Assembly (NCBI GenBank): GCA_023614405.1
Contig: CM042684.1
Location: 534,734,682-534,798,681, forward strand
DNA length: 64,000 nucleotides
DNA from: Avena insularis
Lineage: Eukaryota; Streptophyta; Magnoliopsida; Poales; Poaceae
Direction: 5' to 3'
Within the stretch, counting starts at the first letter, position 1. Each line of letters begins with the position of its first letter. The notes beneath the pieces are model-generated. The model ran no database searches. It had not been told where the DNA came from and saw only the letters and a program-made list of their open reading frames with translations. A program made the position numbers and the translations under genes. Of this stretch, positions 32,909-46,071 are shown piece after piece.

Positions 32909-35900
32909 ACGCACTCGCGTGGGATCCAGGGATTTTCATTATATAGATCAACAATAGTTACAGGTGGGGTCAAGTACAAATTAGAGTACAACTATACAGA
33001 GTCCTACAATGTTAAGTATTCTGATAGCCCCCCTCAATCTCAACAAGGGACATGTTGAGATTGCGTTTACACTCATCAAATAAAGGAAGAGGTAGAGGTT
33101 TAGTGAATATATCTGCAAGATGATCCTTTGAAGATACAAACCGAACTTGCAGAAGCTTCTGAGCAACCCTCTCACGAACAAAGTGAAAATCAATTTCAAT
33201 ATGCTTTGTCTGTGCATGAAAGACTGGATTTGACGAGAGATAAGTAGCACCAATGTTGTCACACCACAGGACAGGTGGAGACTGCTGTCGAATACCAAGT
33301 TCTTTCAATAACGCCTCAATCCAAATTACCTCAGCAGTTGCATTAGCAACCGCCTTGTATTCTGCTTCTGTAGAAGAGCGAGACACTGTAGCCTATTTGC
33401 GAGCACTCCACGCAACCAAGTTACCTCCATAGAACACAGCAAATCCCCCCGTGGATCGACGGTCATCCACATCTCCAGTCCAATCAACATCAGAGAAGGC
33501 AGAGATAGTAGGAGAAGTGGAGGGGGGTAGAAGCAAACCATGACCAATAGTATGTTTCACAAACCGAAGAATTCTCTTGACGACAGCAAGGTGATCTTCA
33601 GTAGGAGAGTGCAAAAATTGACAGACTCGATTTACCGAAAAAGATATATCCGGCCTGGTCAAGGTGAGATATTGGAGCCCCGCAACAATACTTCGATAAT
33701 CGGTAGCATCATCAGACTCAAGTAATGGACTATCAGACTGAAAAAGCTTGGTTGTGGCCGACATAGGAGTAGTCACAGACTTGCACTTAAGGAGACCAGC
33801 ACGTTTAAGCAAGTCAGTGGCATACTTGTGTTGAGTAATGCGAAGGCCAGCAGAGGACCGAGCCACTTCCAGCCCAAGAAAGTAATGAAGAGGACCAAGA
33901 TCCTTGACAGCAAATTCTTCACGAAGACCAAGGACCAACTGATCAATGGCCGCGGACTTGGAGCTAAGCACAATGATGTCATCAACATATACCAGAAGAT
34001 AGGTAGTAATGTCAGGCCGCTGAAGAATGAATAGAGACGTGTCAGCAGTAGATGGGAAGAACCCATGCTGGCGAAGGACAGCAACAAGACGAGCATGCCA
34101 TGCTCGAGGAGCCTGTTTGAGACCATATAATGCTTTGTCCAATCGACACAGATGATGAGGACGCTTAGGATCCTCAAACCCAGGAGGTTGCCTCATAAAC
34201 ACCTCCTCTTCAAGAACACCGTGGAGAAAAGCATTTTGGACATCCAACTGACGAAGAAACCAGCCACGAGAAACATCAATCGAGAGCAACAGACGAATTG
34301 TTGTAGTCTTGACCACTGGGCTGAATGTATCTTCGTAATCTAGACCATAACGTTGTTTAAATCCCTTGGCGACCAGACGAGCTTTATACCTTTCAACTTG
34401 ACCATTGGCATGCCGCTTGACTTTAAAAATCCACTTTGAATCGATGACATTTACGCCAGAAGCTGGTGGAACAAGATGCCAGGTGTTATTACGTAGCAAG
34501 GCCTCGAACTCTTGCTCCATGGCAGCACGCCAATGAGGAACACCAAGAGCAGCTCGAAAATGACGCGGTTCAGACATGGTCGGGCAAAGATCAGCCATGC
34601 ATGCGGCCATCCAGCAATCGTGCATCATCGACCGTTGTTTGGCCGACGACACCGCGAGAGGCGAGTCACATGTAGTAGAGGATCCGGCTGCACAGGATCA
34701 GCCGGTGTAGGGCGCGGCGCAGGGGATCTGGGCACAGATCCCGAAGAAGATCCTGCAGCAGTAGGCGACAGCTCGGTCGGCACAGGGGAGACCGAGGCGA
34801 TCGGCGACGCGGGTGAAGGCACGGTCGGGGAAGCCGACGTCTCTGGTGAAGCCAGCTCATACGTGAGCCGGAGCTGGTCCATGGGACCACGCGTCGGAGC
34901 AGCCGGGCCGTCCACTGGACCGGTTGTAGGAGCAGGGCGACACGGAGGCGTCGAGTGCATGCGATAGACGTCCGACGCTAACAACGAATCAGTCGAGGCG
35001 AGAGAGGAGGAGTCTCCCTCCGACGATGATGGTGACTCGGAGAGCACCTCGAGGCTAGCACCACGACCAGTACCTGCACCATGATTAGGGAGCAAAACAG
35101 GAGCATGCGCAATATCTTCAAATTGGTCAAGTGAGGTCGGTAAAGACGGCGACAAAGGTGTGGAGGTGGAGGACGGCAAATTAGAAAACGGAAACATGTT
35201 CTCATCGAAGACAACATCACGACTAATATAGACACGATTACTAGGGACATGGAGACACTTGTACCCTTTGTGAAGAGGACTATAACCCAGAAACACACAC
35301 TTTTTCGAACGAAACTCTAGTTTGTGTTTATTATAGGGGCGAAGGTTGGGCCAACACGCACACCCAAAGACCTTAAAGAAGGTATAATCAGGAACTTCAC
35401 CCAACAAACGTTCGAGAGGAGTGTGCATATCAAGAACTCGAGTGGGCATGCGATTAATGAGGAAACAAGCAGTGGTAAAGGCATCACTCCAATAACAAAA
35501 AGAAAGCGATGCATGGGCAAGAAGGGAAATGCCTGTTTCAACAATATGACGATGCTTGCGCTCAGCACTACCATTCTGCTAGTGAGTGTGAGGACATGAC
35601 ACACGATGGGTAATACCAAGTTGTTGAAAGAACTCATTTAACTTAATGTACTCACCCCCCAGTCAGATTGAACATTTTTAATTTTATAGCCAAGAAGGCG
35701 CTCAACATGAGCTTGATACTGACGAAACACCTCAAAGACATCATTCTTGCGCTTAATCAAATAAAGCCATGTAAAACGACTATAAGCATCCACAAAGCTG
35801 ACATAATAAGTGTGACCACTAATAGATGGCTGGGCAGGACCCCAGACATCAGAATAAATAAGGTCCAAAGGAGAGTTTATTACATGAGTTGAAATAGGAA

Positions 35901-36725
35901 AAGGTAACTGATGACTCTTGCCCTGTTGACTGGCATCACAAACTGACACTACTTTATTGGACTCTGATGGTAACCGATGATGATGAAGCACATGTTGCAC
36001 AACCTGCATAGCCGGGTGGCCTAAACGAGCATGCCACTGAGTAGAGGAAGCTTTAAGAGCGTTGAAGACTTGTTTGAGAAGTGGGGTGTTTGGTGGCGCG
36101 CCGAGCGTGTAGAGACCACCACGAACTCGGCCTCTAAGCAGGATGGGGCCCGTAAGCAGGTCCTTTACAAAAAAGACTATTAGGGTAGAACTCAATGTAA
36201 ACACGATTATCAGAGGTAAATTGACGAACAGGCAGAAGATTTTTGGTAAACAGTACGAAGATGGAGATGCCTAGATGAAGGAGTGGGAATTAGAGCTTGA
36301 CCAATATGAGAAATACGCATACCTTCCCCGTTGGTAGTATGAACTTGCTCATGTCCTTGGTATGGCTCCTGCATGTTCAGCTTCTCCAGTTGGCCGGTGA
36401 GATGGACATAGGCACCCGTATCAGCATACCACGTAGGATCCACAGGGAGCGTCGAGGTATGACCCTGTGGTGCGTGATAGGCGACGTTGGTCTGAGCAAG
36501 TTGGCGCTCAAGGAAGCGACCGTCGTTGCCCACACCAAGGAACGACTTCTAGAAACACTTGAAGCAGCGTGCAGCAAGGTGACCCACTTCATCGCAGAGT
36601 TGACAGTGGGGCCGCGGGCCATTGCCACGGCCATAGGAGCCACCACCAGCGCTTCCTGGAGTAGGGGGCCGAGCACCCTGATGGCTCAATGCACGGTGCC
36701 CAGAAAAGTGTTGATGGCTCGTGGT
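32909..36725 (-). mobile_element. Copia retrotransposon, minus strand, 5' part missing
   Basis: Contains gag end, integrase, reverse transcriptase and RNase H in Copia order on the minus strand, then a purine tract GAGATTGAGGGGGG and a short 3' LTR remnant (about 32909-33024, containing AGAATACTTAACATTG). The 5' LTR and start of gag are absent because Gypsy sequence begins at 36726. Confidence 0.85.
33012..36725 (-). pseudogene. Copia gag-pol polyprotein (zinc knuckle to RNase H)
   Basis: Order on the minus strand: gag zinc knuckle CQLCDEVGHLAARC (near 36590), aspartic protease region with the DTGA box (WYADTGAYVHL, near 36420), GAG-pre-integrase with WHARLGHPA, integrase core (DVWGPAQPS; QNGSAERKH), and reverse transcriptase ([11 protein letters not shown]...YVDDIIVL, near 33985). 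The RNase H region ([30 protein letters not shown]) ends at 33012. Lesions include a stop after the knuckle (near 36549), a frameshift near 36205, a stop or frameshift near 35640, a stop near 35580 (before QNGS), a frameshift near 34640 and a TAG before the RNase H motif (near 33390). The 419-codon reverse-transcriptase frame (33393-34652) remains open, so decay is moderate. Confidence 0.9.
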
Positions 36726-38299
36726 TGATGTAGAGCTCGTTGGGAACCCCAAGAGGAAGGTATGATGAGCACATCAGCAAGTTTCCCTCAGTTATGAAAC
36801 CAAGGTTTAATCAAACCAGTAGGAGCAAGGAAACACCTCAAAGGTGTTACTAGCTGAGCTTTGGCAGGGCGCACTACCGGTGCTAGTAGCAACGTGGAGA
36901 CCTGCACAACACAACCACAGAACTTTGTCCCCAACTTGCGATGAGGTTGTCAATCTCACTGTGTTTTGTGGAAAACAAAGGATTAAACGTATCGAATGGA
37001 AAGAAGTAAAAGTTTGCAGAAAGTAAACACAAAGCAGTAAAAGATTGTAGATTGTATGTAAAAGACAAGGACCGGGATCCATAGTTCACTAGAGATGACT
37101 CTCCTTAAGATAGATAACATGCTGGGTGAACAAATTACAGTGGGGCAATTGACAAACACCGAGAAAGCAATACATGCATATACTAATCATCTTGACTCCT
37201 TTGAGACTTGATTGGGAATTACAACATAATACATAGACCGCCATCCAACTGCATCTATGACTAATAATCCACCTTCAGGTTATCATCGAACCCCTCCAAA
37301 GATTAAGTTGCAAGCAACAGATTATTGCTTCTTTAATGCATGTAAAGTAAACAATACGATTGTTCTATGAACAAAGGATTGTTGTTTTCTCCTAGTAGCA
37401 ACAAGACATCTAGTACCTTAGAGATTTCTCACTTCCCAGCATTACCAGAGAGGCATGAACCCACTATCGAGCATAAATACTAACTCTTGGAGTTGCTAGC
37501 ATCTACTTGGCCAAGATGGCTACTAACAACGGAAAGCATGCAAGATCACAAATAACAAAGACATGATAGAATCAATAATCAATCTGAAATAGCATCTCAA
37601 TATCCATCAGATCCCCGCAAACACAACATGTATGAATACAAATAGATGATCTTGATCATGAACGGAGCTCACAAGATCTAAACATGAAAGCGCAACGAGG
37701 AGAAACCAGCCATCTAGCTACTACATGGATCCGTAGTCCGGGATGAACTACTCACGCATCACACGGAGGCTTGCATGGTGATGAAGAAGGCCTGTGGTGA
37801 ATTCTCTCCGTAGGGGTGCCGGGAAGAGCTTTAGATCCCTCCCGATCTAGGGATGGAGATGACGGCGGCTACAGACTCTTTCGTGGATTTTTGATCGGGT
37901 ACTTAGGGTTTTCGTCCCGAGGGCAATATATAGGCGGAAGGAGAGGCCGAGGGGGTTCCTGGGATGGCCACACCACCCCCTGGCGTGGGCCAGGCCTGGC
38001 CGCATGGCCAGGTGGTGTGGCCGCCCTCTGGCCCTTCTCCGCCTCGTATTCTGGCACTTGATCCCTTCCGGAAAAATAGGCACTTTGGCTTTTGTCCCGT
38101 CCAATTCCGAGAATATTCATTTTCTGACTTTCCTGGAACCAAAAACAGCAGAAAACAGGCAGCTGGCACTATGGCCCTTGTTAATAGGTTAGTCCAAGAA
38201 ATCATATGAAAAGTACTCCAAAGTTGGAACAAAACATAAGAAAGTGGATAAAACTAAGCATGGAACATCAAAAATTATAGATACATTTGCAATGTATCA
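36726..38299 (-). repeat. Gypsy LTR-a
   Basis: Minus strand from TGATACATTGCAAATGTATC (38299) to CGAGCTCTACATCA (36726). It shares nearly all its sequence with LTR-b and LTR-c. It is followed on its left by 47 bases that also follow LTR-c, then by Copia gag. Confidence 0.85.
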
Positions 38300-41144
38300 A
38301 CATCCCCAAGCTTAACTCCTGCTTGTCCTCGAGTAGGTAAGTGATAAAAAGAAAGAATAATTTTTGAGGCGACATGCACCATCAAAGACTTGATCAAAGT
38401 ATTTGCAAAACATTCAAAGCTGGGATCATAGTACTTTAATCATAACATGAAAGACAAAGTTCTAGCAATAAGCAAAAGAAACTATGATGCAACATGAAAA
38501 GGCACAAACAAAAGATTCATGAATAACAATGCTTTGCAAGACGTTTGTTTGTTTCACATAAAGAAAACATAGCATAATAGTATTCAGCTTGTCCCTCAAT
38601 AGAGTAGCAAATATAAATGCATAGGACACCTTCAAAGTTCATAAGAGTGACTAGATACAATAGTTTAAAACAAGCAATAACAAGTTATGCATCAATCAAC
38701 TAGTCTTGGGACAATGCACATAGAACTAAGAAAGGCCACTATGCTCTCAAAGTAGGTGCATAAAGATAGAAGGTGGAGACTCAATATAATGGTGGAAGAA
38801 AGGCCTTTAAAAGGAAGTAGAGATTCAAGTCTCATAAAGAGCTTCCAAAAATTATAATACTTATAGCTTTCAGCTCTCATTGCCCCTATCATAAGCATCT
38901 TGAAATGATTAAGGTTAAAGTGAACAAACTATGGTGTACATGCTTGACGAAGTATAAGTCAGAAATCTCACGTCACTTGTATACGAGGGCCGCTCCTCAT
39001 GCTACTCAAGTTTAGTCACCGGTAAGTTCTTGTCATCGTAAGTTCATGTGTATCATAGAGAACCGCCAACGGGGTACCCCTTGCCCGATGATACGGAAGA
39101 ATCCCCATATCAAAATGACAAGGCAAGCAGACAACGAGCATCTCAGCATTCTTCTTATTTACCATGGGAATATGGTGCTTTTTTCTCTCTTCCTCTTTTC
39201 ATAGTATCTCTTTTTTTTCTCTCTTTTTTTCTCAATATGGGACTCTTTTTTTATAAGAAGAATGCTTCATAGAGAGCTCATTATGGTTACGCTGCAGGTT
39301 TCCACCATGTTAGCATGGATTAGACCAGCGGCCCAGGGGTTTCTCTAACACATATACATAACTCCATGGACTTACAAGCTCCCCTTTCATTTCACACCGA
39401 CGACATCCATATACAAAATAGCATGATATCAACTAGGTACAAGTACCAAGTGCAGTGTTGAAAGCGTTCCCCATGAAAGCATGGTTCTGCTAATTCCCAA
39501 CAAATAAGTGCAAGCGTATACAACATAGACGACACAATGGTTCAAGTTTATTAAGGGCAAGTAAAGTAAAGTGTGCCATCAAGTTCGTGAGAGCTTTAAT
39601 CACTAGTTTTCTCATAACAAGTGGAAGGTAAACAAAAGCATGAATGTACTTGTAATAGCATAAGCTAGTAGGTAGGTATGGTGGACTCTTTGGAATAACT
39701 TGGTTTAGAGAGTTGGATATATGAGTGGAACTCATACTTTGTTGTGGAGGCTAGCAAAAGACTGGGAGTGATAAACTAAGAGAGCAATAATGGCCATAAT
39801 CATGCAGAGCGACAAAACATCATTGATCAAAGCATAAAGTGATACTACAAGTTGAAAACTAAAGGATCATAAAGGCTATGGTGACTTGAGATAGTCATAA
39901 CATGGTGTGAGCATGTGCCAAGTCAACCCAAATAAAGCATCAAAGGAGAATACCACTATACTATGCTTTAATATGCTAAAACAACGCATGATTCATCCAA
40001 GGCACATTAAGGAATCTCAATTGTTTATAACAAGTCATGCTACAGCAAAGAATACTAAGCATAAAGCCAAAACAATATCAAGCATGGCATGACAAAGCAT
40101 AGGCCACAGTTAAAAACAAGCTCTTTTTACCACATAAGTAAGAACTTTCCTACTCTTTTCCAAACCAAACCAAACTATTTGCAAACCAATGTATGAAAGA
40201 GGGGGTCCAACCAATTTATTCAGAAAACTAAGAAAACAAAAGCAAACGAAAAACCAAAACAAAAACGAAAAAGAAGACGCTCCAAGAAAAACACAACTGT
40301 GCATGAAACAATAAAAATGAAGCGTTTGGAAGAAACCTGGAATTTTTATTGATGAAGAAGGGGATGCCTTGGGCATCCCCAAGCTTTGGCGCTTGTACTT
40401 CTTGGATATTTCTTGGGGTGACATGCGTGGCATCCCCAAGCTTGAGCTTTAGTCCATCCTTCATCTCATTACTCATTCCTTCCATACACCTGAAATTTTT
40501 CCTTCATACAAAACTTCACACAATCTCATTAGCAACATTAGTGCACTTAAGATAAATAAGTCTTAAGGTTCAGTTCTAACACCAAATAAAATTCCATTAG
40601 AACACTAGCTACTGTAGCACTTCCCTCAAAAAGCTCAATTACCCAAAAGAACTCAAAAAGGAACCAACAAGAAGCAAATGCAGAAAATGGCAGAAATCTG
40701 TCAAAACATACCAGCAGGTAAAGACGAATTTTTTGGAAGACCTTCTGTTGCTAAAATCAAAAAGTGTTGAACTAACGAAAGTTAGATAACAACCTGGGTC
40801 AGAAGAACAAAAAAATACAGCTCAATCCGACATACAGAGCTCTCTCACGAATTTTTACGGTGAAGCACAAGAATCTGTTTCGGGACAGCAACTTTCCCAA
40901 TCATTACTTCACTCTCATTAGAGGTTACTCTTGGCACAAAAAGCAAATAAAAAGGATAAGGAGCAGTTATTACTGAAGTAATAACTTCCAAGACTCATCT
41001 AAAACTCTTGGGTTATCTCCCAACAAGTACTTTTCTTTAACGCCTTTAAGTTAGGCATAAGAAGCAAAGAAAGAATCAAGTGTTCTCAAATGAAGAAGCA
41101 TTAAGACCAAATTTTGTTTTCATAGGAGAAGCAAAAGAAATCTT
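38300..41144 (-). other. Gypsy internal non-coding region
   Basis: AT-rich sequence with poly-T runs and CCAAGCTTGGGG-type motifs (near 38305 and 40380-40440), typical of the long 3' non-coding part of this Gypsy group. The same segments recur inverted in the plus-strand element (for example 39050-39160 matches 63870-63965, and 40830-40990 matches 61478-61600). Small frames here are not genes. Confidence 0.75.
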
Positions 41145-44100
41145 TTATCTCTTTTTAGGGAAGTGTTCTATACCTTTATTTAGTGGGATTTGATATTTAA
41201 TGGTGCCTTCTTTCATATCAATGATGGCACCAACAGTCATAAGAAAAGTTCTTCCCAAAGTAATAGGACAAGAAGCATTGTATTCAACATCCAAAACATA
41301 GAAATCAACGGGGACATAGGAATTGTTAAACATAATAAGAACATCATTAAGACTCCCCATGAGTTTCTTTTTAGCATTATCATCAAGTGGGACATTCAAA
41401 TAACAATCTTCAAGAGGAGGCAAATCAAGCATATCATAAATCCGTCTAGGCATAATAGAAACACTACTACCAAGATCACATAAAGCTTTGAAATTGAAGT
41501 CATTTACTTTCATATTAATGATGGGTTCCCAACCATCCTCTTGTTTTATAGGAATAGAAGCTTTATGTTTCATCTTTTCTTCCTTAATCTTTATGAGAGC
41601 ATCAATAATGTGTTTTGTAAAGGCCATGTTCATAGCACTAGCATTAGGACTTTTAGCAAGCTTTTGTAGGAACTTAATAACTTCAGAGATGTTGCAACCA
41701 TCAAGATCAACATCAACTTTATCATCTAAAGTAGTAGAACTATTACTAGCCTCAACACTAGTGGTGGTAATAGTAGAAACACTAATGTTTCTAGCAATTT
41801 CATCTTCTCTTTCCCACTTAGCATGTAATTCAGCTAATAGTCTAACATTTTCATCAATTCTTACTTGTATGGCATTAGTAGCTGCAAAGGGATTATCATT
41901 AGTTTCAAGTTTAGCAGCCATTTTATTCAAAGAAGATTGAGCTTCAGCCAAAGATGTTATATTTCTTTCAGCATTAGAGAGTTTTTCCTCAATAGTTTTA
42001 TTGAAAGCAGTTTGTTTACTAATAAACTCTTTAAGCATAACTTCAAGTTCAGAGGGAGCACTCTTATTATTGTTGTAAGAATTTCCATAAGCATTACCAT
42101 TGTTGGGAGGATATGGCTTATAATTGTTGTTACCAACTTTTTTCCTATAAGCATTATTACCATAAGCATTGTTACCAAAATTGTTATTTCTTATGAAGTT
42201 CACATCAACTTGCTCTTCTTGAGCAACCAAAGAGGCTAAAGGAACATTATTTGGATCAATATGGGTGATGCGCTCGACGATCGATGTAGAGCTTGTTGGG
42301 AACCCCAAGAGGAAGGTATGATGAGCACATCAGCAAGTTTTCCCTCAGTTATGAAACCAAGGTTTAATCGAACCAGTAGGAGCAAGGAAACACCCCAAAG
42401 GTGTTACTAGCTGAGCTTTGGCAGGTATGCATCGGTGCTAGTAGCAACGTGGAGACCTGCACAACACAACCACAGAACTTTATCCCCAACTTGCGATGAG
42501 GTTGTCAATCTCACCGTGTTTTGTGGAAAACAAAGGATTAAACGTATCGAATGGAAAGAAGTAAAAGTTTGCAGAAAGTAAACACAAAGAAGAAAAGGAT
42601 TGTAGATTGTATGTAAAAGACAAGGACCGGGATCCATAGTTCACTAGAGGTGGCTCTCCTTAGGTAGATAACATACTGGGTGAACAAATTACAGCGGGGC
42701 AATTGACAAACACCGAGAAAGCAATACATGCATATACTAATCATCTTGACTCCTTTGAGACTTGATTGGGCATTACAACATAATACATAGACCGCCATCC
42801 AACTGCATCTATGACTAATAATCCACCTTCAGGTTATCATCCGAACCCCTCCAAGATTAAGTTGCAAGCAACAGATTATTGCTTTACGAACTACGTGTAA
42901 AGTAAACAATACGATTGTTCTATGAACAAAGGATTGTTGTTTTCTCCCTAGTAGCAACAACACATCTAGTACCTTAGAGATTTCTGTCACTTCCCAGATT
43001 ACGGAGGCATGAACCCACTATCGAGCATAAATACTAACTCTTGGAGTTGCTAGCATCTACTTGGCCAAGATAGCTACTAACAACGGAAAGCATGCAAGAT
43101 CTCAAATAACAAAGACATGATAGAATCAATAATCAATCTGAAATAGCATCTCAATATCCATCGGATCCCCGCACCCACAACATGTATGGATTACAAATAG
43201 ATGATATTGATCATGAACGGAGCTCACAAGATCTAAACATGAAAGCACAAAGGAGGAGAAACCAGCCATCTAGCTACTACATGGATCCGTAGTCCAAGGA
43301 TGAACTACTCACGCATCACACCGGAGGCTTGCATGGTGATGAAGAAGGCCTCTAGGGTGAATTCTCTCCGGTGGTGCCGGAAGAGCCAGATCCCTCCCGA
43401 TCTAGGGATGGAGATGATGGCGACTCTGAACTCTTCGTGGATTTTTGATCGGGTACTTAGGGTTTTCGTCCCGAGGGCAACTTATAGGCGGAAGGAGAGG
43501 CCGAGGGGGTGCCAGGGCTGGCCTCACCACCCCCTGGCACGGGCCAGGCTGGGCCACGCGGCCAGGTGGTGTGGTGGCCCCCGGGTCCCTCTCCGTCTCG
43601 TATTCTGGCACTTGATCCCTTCCAAAAAAATAGGCACTTTGGCTTTTGTCCTGTCCAATTCCGAGAATATTCATTTTTTGACTTTCCTGGAACCAAAAAG
43701 AGCAGGAAACAGACAGCTGGCACTGTGGCTCTTGTTAATAGGTTAGTCCAAGAAATCATATGAAAAGTACTCCAAAGTTGGAACAAAACACAAGAAAGTG
43801 GATAAAACCAAGCAGGGAACATCAAAAATTATAGATACATTTGCAATGTATCAATGGGCTTTCCCATTAACAAGCATAGACATAATTATATCAATCTTAT
43901 CACTCAAGGTGGAGGTTTCCTCAATAGAATTTACCTTCTTACCTTGTGGAGCTCTCTCAGTATGCCATTAAGAATAATTAACCATCATATTGTCCAGAAG
44001 TTTCATTGCAGCACCCAAAGTAATAGTCATAAAAGTCCCTCCAGCAGCAGAATCCAATAGGTTCCTTGAAGAGTAGTTCAATCTTGCATAAAAAGTTTGG

Positions 44101-44607
44101 ATGATAATCCAAGCAGTCAGTCCATGAGTGGGACAATTCTTTACCAAAGATTTCATTCTTTCCCAAGCTTGAGCAACATGCTCATTATCAAGTTGTTTAA
44201 ACTATTATTTCACTTCTCATAGATATAATCTTAGCAGGAGGATAGTATTTTCCAATAAAAGCATCTTTGCACTTAGTCCAAGAATCAATACTATTCCTAG
44301 TTAAGGAATTCAACCATTGTTTAGCTTTTCCTCTCAAAGAGAAAGGAAAAAAATTCAGTTTAATAATATCACCATCTATATCCCTATGCTTTTGCATCTC
44401 ACAAAGTTCAACAAAGTTATTTAGATGGGAAGCAGCATCTTGATTACCAATACCAGAAAATTGTTCTCTCATAACAAGATTGAGCAAAGCAGGTTTTATC
44501 TCAAAGAAAGTATTTTCAGCCACATGTGGAGCAATAGGTGTGCTCATAAAATCATTGTCGTTGGTGCTAGTGAAGTCACACAACTTAGTGTTTTCAAGAG
44601 TAGTCAT
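41145..44607 (-). pseudogene. Gypsy gag gene, split by LTR-b
   Basis: The 5' part (44607-43854) starts MTTLENTKLCDF and contains the capsid motif LNFFPFSLRGKAKQWLNSL and DAFIGKYYPPAKI, typical of plant Gypsy gag; a stop near 44197 and shifts interrupt it. After LTR-b the frame continues (42278-41145) with ITHIDPNNVPLASLV, an Asn/Tyr-rich spacer, a helical segment, and a retropepsin-like fold near the end (FKALCDLGSSVSIMP with DLGSS; CPITLGRTFL). The last 380 or so codons are open. The first residues of that open frame come from LTR-b and are not part of gag. The product would form the particle core; the protease-like part suggests a gag-protease remnant. Confidence 0.85.
42282..43853 (-). repeat. 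Gypsy LTR-b, solo LTR within gag
   Basis: Same length and sequence type as LTR-a, ending ATTTGCAATGTATCA at 43853. The left terminal base is C instead of T (CGATGTAG). The flanking 5-mers ACGAT and ATGGG do not match, so either the target duplication has decayed or the LTR arrived by recombination. Confidence 0.8.
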
Positions 44608-44799
44608 TTTTTTGGGTTTTCAAATAAGAAAGCAAACTAGTAAAACTATTTTTTTTTTGTGTTTTTGAAGAACAAAACAAGCAAACAAAGCAAAAAAGAA
44701 ACTAAGCAAAACAAAAACAACAAAGTAAAGAGATTGGTTATGAGGGACTCCCCTTGTCAAGATGTCCTTGACTCCGGCAATGACCTTGAGAAAATCGCT

Positions 44800-44846
44800 T
44801 GATGGCTCAATGCACGGCGCCCAGAAAAGTGTTGATGGCTCATGGT
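44800..44846 (-). promoter_or_regulatory. putative primer-binding region next to LTR-c, diverged
   Basis: On the minus strand the sequence just after LTR-c contains TTTTCTGGGCGCCGTGCATT. The usual site in this Gypsy group is TTTTCTGGCGCCGTTGCCGG, seen intact at 47591-47610. The 3' half does not match, so priming by the usual tRNA would be poor. Confidence 0.45.
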
Positions 44847-46071
44847 TGATGTAGAGCTCGTTGGGAACCCCAAGAGGAAGGTATGATGAGCACATCAGCA
44901 AGTTTCCCTCAGTTATGAAACCAAGGTTTAATCGAACTAGTAGGAGCAAGGAAACACCTCAAAGGTGTTACTAGCTAAGCTTTGGCGAGAGCACCGGGTG
45001 CTAGTAGCAACGTGGAGACCTGCACAACACAACCACAAAACTTTGTCCCCAACTTGCGATGAGGTTATCAATCTCATCGTGTTTTGCGGAAAACAAAGGA
45101 TTAAACATATCGAATGGAAAGAAGTAAAAGTTTGCAGAAAGTAAACACAAAGCAGTAAAAGATTGTAGATTGTATGTAAAAGACAAGGACCGGGATCCAT
45201 AGTTCACTAGAGGTGGCTCTCCTTAAGATAGATAACATGCTAGGTGAACAAATTACAGCGAGGGAATTGACAAACACCGAGAAAGCAATACATGCATATA
45301 CTAATCATCTTGACTCCTTTGAGACTTGATTGGGCATTACAACATAATACATAGACCGCCATCCAACTGCATCTATGACTAATAATCCACCTTCAGGTTA
45401 TCATCCAAACCCCTCCAAAGATTAAGTTGCAAGCAACAAATTATTGCTTTACTAATCGTGTAAAGTAAATAATACGATTGTTCTATGAACAAAGGATTGT
45501 TGTTTTCTCCTAGTAGCAACAACACATCTAGTACCTTAGAGATTTCCACTTCCCAGTTACCAGAGGCATGAACCCACTATCGAGCATAAATACTAACTCT
45601 TGGAGTTGCTAGCATCTACTTGGCCAAGATGGCTACTAACAACGTAAAGCATGCAAGATCACAAATAACAAAGACATGATAGAATCAATAATCAATCTGA
45701 AATAGCATCTCAATATCCATCAGATCCCCGCAAACACAACATGTATGAATACAAATAGATGATCTTGATCATGAACGGAGCTCACAAGATCTAAACCTGA
45801 AAGCACAAAGGAGGAGAACCAGCCATCTAGCTACTACATGGATCCGTAGTCCAAGGATGAACTACTCACGCATCACACCGGAGGCTTGCATGGTGATGAA
45901 GAAGGCCTGTGGTGAATTCTCTCGCAGGTGCCGGGAAGAGCTTCAGATCCCTCCCGATCTAGGGATGGAGATGACGGCGGCTACAGACTCTTTCGTGGAT
46001 TTTTGATCGGGTACTTAGGGTTTTCGTCCCGAGGGTAATATATAGGCGGAAGGATAGGCCGAGGGGGTGCC
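44847..46071 (-). repeat. Gypsy LTR-c, truncated by insertion
   Basis: Matches LTR-a from its 3' end up to GGCCGAGGGGGTGCC, where TGATACGTCC of the plus-strand Gypsy LTR begins at 46072. The missing U3 part should reappear beyond the right edge of this window. Confidence 0.85.

Larger units (their letters stand above)
36726..46071 (-). mobile_element. Gypsy retrotransposon complex, minus strand, gag only, three LTRs
   Basis: Three related LTRs, LTR-a (36726-38299), LTR-b (42282-43853) and LTR-c (44847-46071, truncated), separate an internal region that codes only for gag. No protease, reverse transcriptase or integrase is present, so it depended on enzymes from other elements. LTR-c is the 5' LTR by orientation, LTR-a the 3'. 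LTR-b sits inside gag. LTR-c is cut at 46071 by the plus-strand Gypsy element. Confidence 0.85.

Noticed and set aside
41145..42308. 387-codon frame as an independent gene with its own start
   Set aside because: The first ten residues derive from the end of Gypsy LTR-b. The rest is the continuation of gag.
42282..43853. LTR-b as a clean solo-LTR insertion with target duplication
   Set aside because: Flanking 5-mers ACGAT and ATGGG differ, so a clean insertion cannot be claimed; only the LTR itself is reported.
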